DNA of 64,000 nucleotides from the NCBI GenBank assembly GCA_035710515.1, contig DASTDE010000004.1, positions 467,434 through 531,433 of the forward strand, in the 5' to 3' direction. Positions 8,907-15,472 of this stretch are shown piece by piece. Position numbers and translations under genes: made by a program. Source of the DNA: Candidatus Rubrimentiphilum sp. GTDB taxonomy: Bacteria; Vulcanimicrobiota; Vulcanimicrobiia; Vulcanimicrobiales; Vulcanimicrobiaceae. Each line of letters starts with the position of its first letter. Position 1 is the first letter of the stretch. Below the pieces are notes generated by a model, which saw only the letters and a list, made by a program, of their open reading frames with translations, ran no database searches and had not been told where the DNA came from.

Positions 8907-9448
8907 CGAGTCCGGCGGTTTTCGAGCAAACGGGCTCCCAGCATCAGCACGGCTGCCAGCACGACATTCAAGAGCGCTTCCCAGAGCGCTTCATGCAAGT
9001 GCACCTGCGCATAGCCGCGCGGATATCCCTCCAGCGACATGACGGTCCAAAACAGCAGGCGCTGGAACAGCGTTGCGATCGCTACGGCGGTCGCGACCAC
9101 CGGGATTGAGTCGGCGAAGAAGCGCTGCGAAAGCGAGCTGACTAATAGCGCAGTCGCGGTTGTCGCGAGCGTCCATGCACCGCCGGTGCCCACTCCCGTC
9201 AGCGATCCGCCGAGCAAGTCCTCGCAGGCGCCGGCGATCAGTCCGAAAAGTGCGGCCCGGCGCGCATCGGTCCGCAACGCATACCACACGACCGCCACCA
9301 GTACCGCGCTCGGCACCGCATGGCGAAACGCCAAGTGCGGCATGATCTCGACTTGGGCGAGCACCGCAATAGCCAAAACGATCGCGGCTTGCCACCACTG
9401 CGGACCCGCGTACGGTGTTTCTTGCGGTTTACTTCGGGAGAACGACAA
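8903..9448 (-). CDS. mreD: Rod shape-determining protein MreD
   Basis: A 181-residue polytopic inner-membrane protein with five or six hydrophobic helices, the usual size and profile of MreD. The conserved GLIAGACEDLLGG segment matches the family pattern G-x2-x-G-x2-x-D-x-L. MreD works with MreC to activate the PBP2-RodA elongasome. The start (ATGTCGTTCTCC) lies inside the end of mreC (20-base overlap) and the stop overlaps the mrdA start by 4 bases, so translation is tightly coupled. The N-terminal 18 residues (SRSKPQETPY) are an unusually polar cytosolic tail. Confidence 0.85.
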   Translation of the reverse strand: MSFSRSKPQETPYAGPQWWQAAIVLAIAVLAQVEIMPHLAFRHAVPSAVLVAVVWYALRTDARRAALFGLIAGACEDLLGGSLTGVGTGGAWTLATTATALLVSSLSQRFFADSIPVVATAVAIATLFQRLLFWTVMSLEGYPRGYAQVHLHEALWEALLNVVLAAVLMLGARLLENRRTR

Positions 9449-10187
9449 CGCGATCGAGCGTCGAGAAATCGACCGCCGGTTTAACGATTGCGGTTTGATA
9501 CAACGCAGAAGTGCGTTCGATCTTGGCGATCGTGCCTAGGACGGCGCCGGAATGAAACGATCGCGCTTCGGCGGTCACGACGTTATCGCCGACGCGCAGT
9601 TGCGCGTCTTGCGAAACATATTCGAGTCTGACGGAATCGGCGTTGCCGCGCGCGATGCCCCAGTACCGTCCGCGCTGAACCAGCGCGGGAATCGTGCTCG
9701 TGAAATCCGTGATCAGCGCAACTTGGCTGGTGAATGGAGACGCCTCGATTACGCGTCCGACCACGCCGGCGCCGGCGACCACGCCGTCATCGAGGGCCAC
9801 GCCGCTGTGCGTTCCTTTGTCGATCGTCACGCTGGCGATGCTGCCTTCGGGCGGATAGCCGATCACACGGGCCTGGACGGCGCCCGCATACGCTTGAAGT
9901 TGCGGTTGAATGGCCAGCTGAGCCTGATAGGTTGCGAGCAGCTCGTGCAGCCGTGCGTTCTCCCGCTCCAGTCGGATATTTCGCGCCGTCAGGTCGGCAT
10001 TGGCGTGCTGCAGTCCAGGCAGGTTTAGGGCCGATTGCCCGCCCGAGCGGACGGCGCCAACCGCGGCGGAGGCGCCTTCCTGAACTCCGATGCCGAGGGT
10101 CGAGGCCACGATGGTGAGCGGGCTGGGCGAACCGGTGCGCGCGGCCGTGACCTGAAGCAATGCGACAAGCGCGGCGGCGATAATCAC
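9429..10187 (-). CDS. mreC: Rod shape-determining protein MreC (N-terminus uncertain)
   Basis: MreC is a bitopic periplasmic scaffold of the elongasome. From the GTG at 10187 the protein has 252 residues: a short hydrophobic start (IIAAALVALLQV), a coiled coil near residues 65-90 (ADLTARNIRLERENARLHEL), and the beta-rich MreC domain with the conserved dipeptide region GVVGRVIEASPFTSQVALITD. The GTG has no clear ribosome-binding site and leaves the membrane helix short and without basic flanking residues. The same frame is open back to a TAA at 10238-10236 but offers no ATG/GTG/TTG. A neighbouring frame encodes TYRDERRLF just upstream, which would be a typical basic MreC tail if one base of the TTTT run near 10200 were removed. 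Family assignment is firm; the start is not. Confidence 0.82.
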   Translation of the reverse strand: MIIAAALVALLQVTAARTGSPSPLTIVASTLGIGVQEGASAAVGAVRSGGQSALNLPGLQHANADLTARNIRLERENARLHELLATYQAQLAIQPQLQAYAGAVQARVIGYPPEGSIASVTIDKGTHSGVALDDGVVAGAGVVGRVIEASPFTSQVALITDFTSTIPALVQRGRYWGIARGNADSVRLEYVSQDAQLRVGDNVVTAEARSFHSGAVLGTIAKIERTSALYQTAIVKPAVDFSTLDRVVVLPK

Positions 10188-10265
10188 GCCGATGACGGCA
10201 AAGAGTCTGCGTTCGTCCCGATAGGTAAAAATAGTTATCCCCTGCCCGGCTTAAGTGGGGCTCTG

Positions 10266-10835
10266 CTATTTCGTTATCGGCACGGGAAAACCCAACCGGC
10301 GGAGCGTTCGCACGAACCTGCCCAGCGGGAAGCCCATAACCGTGTAAAAATCGCCTTCGATCCGCTCGACCAGCGTCGCGCCGTACCCCTGGATTCCGTA
10401 GGCTCCGGCCTTATCGAGCGGTTCCCCGGTTGCCACATAGGCTGCGATCTCTTCCGGCTCGAGCGAAAAAAATGTCACGCGCGTGCTCTCGCACGCGGCT
10501 TCAGTCTTGCCGTTTGCCCGGATCTCGAATGCCGTGTGCACCACGTGCGTGCGTCCCGAAAGTTCGTTCAGCATGCGTCGCGCATCGGCTGCGTCGCGCG
10601 GTTTATTGTACGCGACGCCATTCAAATCTACGACCGTGTCGGCCGCCACCACGAGCTCGTGCGGGAAACGCGCGGCGACGTGTTCGCATTTGTGATGCGC
10701 ATGTTCGATCGCCAGTTCGCGCGGCGTAAGGTTGGCGCGATCCGGTTCGCTGTAGCTGCTTGGCTCGACGCGCACGTCGAGCTTTAGCGATTGCAACAAT
10801 TCTAAACGGCGCGGCGAAGCGCTCGCGAGAATAAT
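10266..10835 (-). CDS. maf: Maf-family nucleotide pyrophosphatase, apparent ATT start
   Basis: Maf/YhdE proteins hydrolyse non-canonical or modified nucleoside triphosphates and help avoid their incorporation. The diagnostic N-terminal motif ILASASPRRLELL is encoded from 10829 downward, before the first possible TTG start at 10799, so the complete protein must begin upstream. In that frame a TGA lies near 10900 and no ATG, GTG or TTG occurs between it and the motif. The best candidate is ATT at 10835 (or 10832), one base after the TAG of the preceding gene, giving 189 residues, normal for the family. Other family features: ADTVVDLNG (catalytic Asp), NKPRDAADARRML and DKAGAYGIQGYG. It is cytoplasmic and translationally linked to the DUF3465 gene. 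Confidence 0.85.
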   Translation of the reverse strand: MILASASPRRLELLQSLKLDVRVEPSSYSEPDRANLTPRELAIEHAHHKCEHVAARFPHELVVAADTVVDLNGVAYNKPRDAADARRMLNELSGRTHVVHTAFEIRANGKTEAACESTRVTFFSLEPEEIAAYVATGEPLDKAGAYGIQGYGATLVERIEGDFYTVMGFPLGRFVRTLRRLGFPVPITK

Positions 10836-10836
10836 C

Positions 10837-11223
10837 CTAACGGTAGATCTTTCCGCCGGCCTGGATGTAGCCGCCCATGTGCCGTCCGCGCGGATCGTGA
10901 TGCGTCCAATGAATCACACCGTCGTTACATTCGTACACGCCTTGCAGCGTGACGGGTTCGCCCTTCGTCAGCGGAATGGGCCCGGTGATGGAGACGTTGT
11001 CCTCGATGCGAATCGTCATCGATTTACTGTGGATGGTGAATCCTTCGTGTTGTCCGGTGGGTGAGGAAAACGTTCCAAGCAGTTGCGCAACTTTGCCGCT
11101 CGCAACAACTTCGACCGCCGAAGCGCCGCGCGCGCAACTCGCCATTGCCTGCTCGACCGTCTGCGGTCCGACAGCGCACGATGTCAACGCCAGCAATACC
11201 AGCGGAAGAAGCTTACGTACCAT
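10837..11223 (-). CDS. DUF3465 family lipoprotein
   Basis: A 128-residue protein from the ATG at 11223; an in-frame ATG at 11235 would add four residues, but the signal sequence fits better at 11223. The N-terminus MVRKLLPLVLLALTSC is a lipoprotein signal with lipobox L-T-S-C (Cys16). The body carries features I associate with DUF3465: GTFSSPTGQHEGFTI, a PLTKGEPVTLQGVYECND segment and the HWTHHDPRGRHMGGYI motif near the end. The family is small and OB-fold-like; its function is not known. It overlaps nadD by 11 bases and is followed directly by maf. Confidence 0.75.
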   Translation of the reverse strand: MVRKLLPLVLLALTSCAVGPQTVEQAMASCARGASAVEVVASGKVAQLLGTFSSPTGQHEGFTIHSKSMTIRIEDNVSITGPIPLTKGEPVTLQGVYECNDGVIHWTHHDPRGRHMGGYIQAGGKIYR

Positions 11224-11827
11224 TGCCGTCGGCATACAATCCGTGCGTCGTGATATACTCCCAGACCGGTTCGGGCACCAAGTACCGGGCCGAGCGTCCC
11301 TGCGACAGCATCGTGCGCACGAGCGTCGCGCTTTCCGGCATTTCGGGCAAGTTGAGCGTCTTTATGCGCGAGCGCAGCGCGGGAGGCACGGCCGAAACAA
11401 CGCGCATGAGCGCGTCGGCCGCGATGCCGGCGCGCGGCGCGATGACAAAGGCTTCGAGCGACTCGAGTACCTCCTCGAACCGCACCCACGAGCTCTCGGC
11501 GAGCGAATCGGCGCCCGTAATGAACGTCAACGTATCGCCGGGATAGCGTTCGTGCAGGCGAGGAAGCAAGTCGGCGGTGTAGCCGGTTGCGTCGTCCTGC
11601 AGATCGCTTTCGTCCAAGGTGAAGTTTGCATTGGAAGCGATCGCGAGCCGCAGCATCTCGCTGCGCTGCGCCGCGGTGGCCGCCGGTTTGGTGCGATAGT
11701 GGACGTTATTGGTTGGAACGAACAGCACGCGGTCGAGTACCTCGAGTAGCCGCGCGGACTCCGCGATGAACAGATGCAGGTTGTGCACCGGATCAAAAGT
11801 TCCACCAAACACACCTAATCTACTCAT
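11213..11827 (-). CDS. nadD: Nicotinate-nucleotide adenylyltransferase
   Basis: A 204-residue nucleotidyltransferase that makes deamido-NAD from nicotinate mononucleotide and ATP in NAD synthesis. Seen: GVFGGTFDPVH at 5-15, FVPTNNVHYRTKP for the substrate loop, the FITGADSLAE segment and the C-terminal SATLVR (S/T-x-T-x-x-R) motif. The nucleotide-binding HxGH signature reads HNLH here, so the usual glycine is leucine, which is uncommon. The ATG overlaps the obg stop (ATGA). The rpmA-obg-nadD order is common in Firmicutes, where yqeK and rsfS usually follow; neither is present here. Confidence 0.92.
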   Translation of the reverse strand: MSRLGVFGGTFDPVHNLHLFIAESARLLEVLDRVLFVPTNNVHYRTKPAATAAQRSEMLRLAIASNANFTLDESDLQDDATGYTADLLPRLHERYPGDTLTFITGADSLAESSWVRFEEVLESLEAFVIAPRAGIAADALMRVVSAVPPALRSRIKTLNLPEMPESATLVRTMLSQGRSARYLVPEPVWEYITTHGLYADGNGT

Positions 11828-13086
11828 GAATAGGTGAACTCGTATCGGCCGATGCGGACCGTGTCTCCTTCGACCGCGCCTAAGTCGCGCAGCTTTTTCT
11901 CGACGCCCATCTTGGCGAGAATCTGCTCGAAGCGCGCCAGGCCCTCGTCCGATTCGAAGTCCGTCATGGCGGCCAGCCGTTCGACGCGCTCGCCGGCGAT
12001 TACGAATCCGCCGTCTTCCTTTGTAATAGAGAAAGCTTCACTGGGCTTCAGATGGATGAGCGCCGCATCGCCTGGAGAGACGTCCGGTTGGGGCGCCTGC
12101 GCGATCGCGCGCCATGCCGCGTACGTTAATTCTTGGACGCCTTCGCGTGTGGCCGCGCTGATGCCGTAGATCTCAGGGTAGCGCTCGCGCAGTTCGCGCA
12201 ATCGGTCTTGCGCCGCCGGAAGGTCGAGTTTTGAGACCACCAGCAGCACGGGCTTTTGCACGAGCTGTTCGTTCCAAGCGCGCAGCTCGTTTTCAATAGT
12301 AGCTTTATCGGCCAGAATCTCGTCGAGTTCTTTGGCGCCGTCCAGCAAGTGGATCAGCACGCGCGTGCGTTCGACGTGGCGCAAGAATTGGTCGCCTAAG
12401 CCCGCGCCGGTGTGCGCGCCTTCGATCAGTCCGGGAACGTCGACCATCACGAACGATTCATCGTCGGAGACGCGTACCACGCCGAGCTGCGGCTCGAGCG
12501 TCGTGAACGGATAGTCCGCGATTTTCGGCCGTGCAGCCGACACCACCGAGAGCAGCGTGGACTTGCCCGCGTTGGGAACGCCGATGATTCCGCAATCGGC
12601 GAGCAGCCGCAACTCCAAACGCAGCGTGCAGCGTTCGCCGGGTTCGCCTTTTTCCGCGAAGCGCGGCGCTTGCCGCGTGCTCGTTGCAAAATGCTGATTG
12701 CCCAAACCGCCGCGTCCGCCGCGCGCGATTATGACGCGTTCGCCCGGCTCTTTGAGATCGGCCAGAAAACTTTCGGTCTCGCCTTCCAGCGTGCGATAGA
12801 CCAGCGTGCCTACCGGTACGCCGATCACGAGATCGTCGCCGCTGCGGCCGGATTTGTTGGACGTGCCGCCGGGTTTGCCGGAATCCGCCGTGAACTGCCG
12901 CTTGAAACGAAACTCAACCAGCGTCGAGAGTTCCGGCGAGGCTTGCAAGTAGACGGTGCCGCCGTGACCGCCGTCGCCGCCTGCGGGTCCGCCTTTGGGA
13001 ATGTACTTCTCGCGGCGCCACGCCACCAAGCCGTCACCGCCGTTACCGGCGGCCACAGCGAACGTGGCTTCGTCTATGAACTGCAT
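11824..13086 (-). CDS. obg: GTPase Obg/CgtA, ribosome-associated
   Basis: A 420-residue Obg GTPase that acts in 50S subunit maturation and stress control. The glycine-rich Obg fold covers residues 1-158 (GGPAGGDGGHGGTV), then the G domain with Walker A GVPNAGKST (169-177), switch DYPFTTLEP, DVPGLIEGA (216-224) and the base-recognition motif SKLD (285-288, a variant of NKxD). The third, optional OCT domain is present (about 345-420, ending IGRYEFTYS), as in Firmicutes. It lies 56 bases downstream of rpmA and overlaps nadD by 4 bases. Confidence 0.96.
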   Translation of the reverse strand: MQFIDEATFAVAAGNGGDGLVAWRREKYIPKGGPAGGDGGHGGTVYLQASPELSTLVEFRFKRQFTADSGKPGGTSNKSGRSGDDLVIGVPVGTLVYRTLEGETESFLADLKEPGERVIIARGGRGGLGNQHFATSTRQAPRFAEKGEPGERCTLRLELRLLADCGIIGVPNAGKSTLLSVVSAARPKIADYPFTTLEPQLGVVRVSDDESFVMVDVPGLIEGAHTGAGLGDQFLRHVERTRVLIHLLDGAKELDEILADKATIENELRAWNEQLVQKPVLLVVSKLDLPAAQDRLRELRERYPEIYGISAATREGVQELTYAAWRAIAQAPQPDVSPGDAALIHLKPSEAFSITKEDGGFVIAGERVERLAAMTDFESDEGLARFEQILAKMGVEKKLRDLGAVEGDTVRIGRYEFTYS

Positions 13087-13142
13087 GCTACCAAACGAAA
13101 AAGGACCCGCAGGCCCTCTTCAACGAGTGACGCGCCGCGGCT

Positions 13143-13421
13143 TCAGGCGACCGGGCGCACGTGTATGTGCTTGCGATTGCGGCGCATCGCAAACTCCACA
13201 ACGCCGTCGGTCAGTGCGTAAAGCGTGTGATCCTTACCGAGTCCAACGTTTTCGCCCGGGCAAATGCGCGTACCGCGCTGACGCACCAGGATGTTGCCCG
13301 CGATGACGAGCTGGCCGCCGAAACGCTTGACGCCCAGGCGCTGCGCGTTGGAGTCGCGGCCGTTCCGGGTGGAGCCGGCGCCCTTCTTGGATGCGAAGAG
13401 TTGAAGATCGAAATGGAACAT
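13143..13421 (-). CDS. rpmA: 50S ribosomal protein L27 with cleavable-type N-terminal extension
   Basis: A 92-residue L27 from the ATG at 13421. The protein begins [16 protein letters not shown]; the part before ASKKG resembles the nine-residue extension (consensus LNLQFFA-SKKG) that Firmicutes remove with the cysteine protease Prp before L27 enters the ribosome. Mature L27 places its N-terminus at the peptidyl-transferase centre. The start at 13421 is preferred to an in-frame start further out because a promoter -10 box lies at 13436-13431 and ends only 9 bases before this ATG. No L21 gene (rplU) and no prp gene lie next to it, although rplU-prp-rpmA is the common arrangement. Confidence 0.95.
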   Translation of the reverse strand: MFHFDLQLFASKKGAGSTRNGRDSNAQRLGVKRFGGQLVIAGNILVRQRGTRICPGENVGLGKDHTLYALTDGVVEFAMRRNRKHIHVRPVA

Positions 13422-13430
13422 GGCCGCAGC

Positions 13431-13460
13431 ACTATAGCACACGGGGCCGGGGGGCGGCAA
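13431..13460 (-). promoter_or_regulatory. Sigma-70-type promoter of the rpmA-obg-nadD row, likely leaderless
   Basis: On the minus strand TTGCCG (13460-13455) is followed after 18 bases by TATAGT (13436-13431). Transcription should begin about 6-8 bases after the -10 box, at about 13423-13425, which is within a few bases of the rpmA ATG at 13421. No Shine-Dalgarno sequence occurs in between (GCTGCGGCC). This predicts a leaderless rpmA message. Confidence 0.6.
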
Positions 13461-13517
13461 GACGGGGGGCCGCGCCCGAAAGGTCCCCGGTGGAAACCGC
13501 TGTAACAGAGGTCCGTT

Positions 13518-14759
13518 TTGACTAAGCGACGCGTGGTCGTCACCGGGCTCGGGGCGGTGACGCCCCTCGGGAACAACCGCGAGGACTTCTGGCGCCGGCT
13601 GGTCGCGGGAGAGAGCGGCGTCGGCCCCATCACGGCCTTCGACGCGAGCGATTTTTCGACGCGTTTCGCCGCCGAGGTCAAGGATTTCGACGCCGAAGGC
13701 CTGCTCGGCCGCCGCGAAGCGCGGCGGATGGACCGCTTTTCGCAGTACGCGCTCGTCGCCGCGCAGGAAGCGATCGCGGACGCGCAGCTACCGCAGGATC
13801 AGGAGTTCAAGAACAGAGTCGGCTCGGTGCTCGGTACGGGCATCGGCGGCATCCTGACGTTTTGGCACAACTCCGACATCGCCGCGAAAAACGGGACGTG
13901 GTCGAAGGTAACGCCGTTCTTCATTCCGATGCTGATGGCCAACGCGTCGGCCGCGCATATTTCGATGCACTTCGGTTTTCGCGGGCCGTTTTTTTCGGCC
14001 GCCAGCGCGTGCGCCAGCGGCAACGACGCAATCATTACGGCCTACAATTTTATTCAAGTGGGCGATGCGCCCGTGATGATCGCCGGTGGAACCGAGGCGA
14101 CGATCTCGCCGCTGGCGGTCGGCGGATTCTGCTCGATGAAAGCGCTCTCGACGCGCAACGACGAGCCGACGAAAGCCAGCCGGCCGTTTGACAAGGAGCG
14201 CGACGGTTTCGTACTGGCCGAAGGCGCCGGTATTCTGGTGCTCGAGGAGTACGAGCACGCCAAGGCGCGTGGCGCAAAGATCTACTGTGAGATGATCGGC
14301 TACGGACAGTCCGCCGACGCGTACAATTTGGTCGCGCCCGATCCGGAGAGCCTCGGCGTCGAACTTGCGCTCACGCGTTCGTTCGAACACGCGGGCATCA
14401 AACCGGACGACGTCGATTACATCAACGCGCACGGCACCTCGACGCCGCAAGGCGACGTCGCCGAATCGCAGGCGATCGAAAGAGTTTTTGGAGCGGACAC
14501 GCGGGTCGCGGTCAGCTCGACCAAATCGATGCACGGCCACGCGCTGGGCGCGGCCGGCGGAATCGAAGGCGTCGCGTTGGCGCTCACGGTCGAACGTGAC
14601 ATGATGCCGCCGACCATCAACTACGAGGTCCCCGACCCCGACTGCACGCTGGATTACGTGCCGAACGTCGCGCGCAAGGCGCCGGTGCGGGTGGGGCTCT
14701 CCAACTCGTTCGGATTCGGCGGCCACAACAGCGTCTTGGTTTTCAGCAAACCCCGCTAA
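13518..14759 (+). CDS. fabF: 3-oxoacyl-[acyl-carrier-protein] synthase II
   Basis: A 413-residue beta-ketoacyl-ACP synthase (KAS II) that extends acyl-ACP with malonyl-ACP in fatty-acid synthesis. The catalytic triad is visible: Cys in [11 protein letters not shown] (near 163), His in [12 protein letters not shown] (near 304) and His in [15 protein letters not shown] (near 341). Length is standard. The TTG start has a good site (AGAGG six bases upstream). Its stop overlaps the rnc ATG (TAATG), matching the fab-rnc-smc order of Firmicutes, though acpP is not present beside it. Confidence 0.95.
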   Translation: MTKRRVVVTGLGAVTPLGNNREDFWRRLVAGESGVGPITAFDASDFSTRFAAEVKDFDAEGLLGRREARRMDRFSQYALVAAQEAIADAQLPQDQEFKNRVGSVLGTGIGGILTFWHNSDIAAKNGTWSKVTPFFIPMLMANASAAHISMHFGFRGPFFSAASACASGNDAIITAYNFIQVGDAPVMIAGGTEATISPLAVGGFCSMKALSTRNDEPTKASRPFDKERDGFVLAEGAGILVLEEYEHAKARGAKIYCEMIGYGQSADAYNLVAPDPESLGVELALTRSFEHAGIKPDDVDYINAHGTSTPQGDVAESQAIERVFGADTRVAVSSTKSMHGHALGAAGGIEGVALALTVERDMMPPTINYEVPDPDCTLDYVPNVARKAPVRVGLSNSFGFGGHNSVLVFSKPR

Positions 14760-15472
14760 TGGCCGGCGAAGCGCGGCGGCGGCGCCTGCGCGCCTTGTTG
14801 AAGAAAGCCCACGTCGCGCCCACCGATCTCGCGCTCTTCGAGCAAGCCTTTGTGCATGAAAGCGCGGCCCGCGAGCGGCGCAAGAAGTCGAACGAACGGC
14901 TGGAGTTTTTGGGCGACGCCGTCGCCGGGTTGGCGGCCGCGAGTTGGCTTTTCGAGGAGCATCCGGAGGCGAGCGAGGGATGGCTGACCGCCCGCAAAGC
15001 GGCGATCGTGCGCGACAGTTCGCTCGCGGTGACCGCGCTGCGGCTCGGATTTCCGGATCTGATCGAGCTGGGTTCGGGCTTGGAGCGCTCGGGCGGGGCG
15101 GAGAACAAGACGATCCTGGCCGATGCGTTCGAAGCGTTTGTCGGCGCGCTGTACCGGCGGTACGGCGAGGCCAAGGCTCGCCGCTTCGTCCTGGAACAGC
15201 ATATGGCGTTCGTCGATCTCTCCGACGAAGGCGTCACCGACCCGAAATCGCTTTTGCAGTCGCTCTCACAGCAGCGCTACCGGGAGCTGCCGCTCTATCG
15301 TGACCGCTCGACCGGAACGCCGCAGGAACCGCATTTCGTCTCGGAAGTTATTCTCAAGGATAGGGTGGTGGGTTCCGGAGCCGGAAGGTCGAAAAAACTA
15401 GCGCAGTTGCAGGCCGCCAGCGTTGCGCTCCAAGCGTTGATCAAGAAAACTCGGAAAAGGGCAAAGAAATAA
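14759..15472 (+). CDS. rnc: Ribonuclease III
   Basis: A 237-residue dsRNA-specific endonuclease for rRNA and mRNA processing. The RNase III signature NERLEFLGDAV lies near residue 41, with the metal-binding acidic residues of the second conserved block in ADAFEAFVGALY (near 121). The C-terminal 70 residues form the dsRNA-binding domain (DPKSLLQSLSQQRY to ASVALQALIKK). It begins in the fabF stop codon and its TAA overlaps the apparent ATA start of smc. The basic tail KKTRKRAKK is slightly longer than usual. Confidence 0.95.
   Translation: MAGEARRRRLRALLKKAHVAPTDLALFEQAFVHESAARERRKKSNERLEFLGDAVAGLAAASWLFEEHPEASEGWLTARKAAIVRDSSLAVTALRLGFPDLIELGSGLERSGGAENKTILADAFEAFVGALYRRYGEAKARRFVLEQHMAFVDLSDEGVTDPKSLLQSLSQQRYRELPLYRDRSTGTPQEPHFVSEVILKDRVVGSGAGRSKKLAQLQAASVALQALIKKTRKRAKK

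Noticed and set aside
13422-13460. Longer L27 starting at 13460 (13 extra residues)
   Set aside because: The region holds a good promoter, and the ATG at 13421 gives the known L27 extension; the longer start would lie upstream of the transcription start.
13788-14726. 312-codon minus-strand frame opposite fabF
   Set aside because: fabF has all catalytic residues on the plus strand. The opposite frame is Arg/His-rich and shows no family motif.
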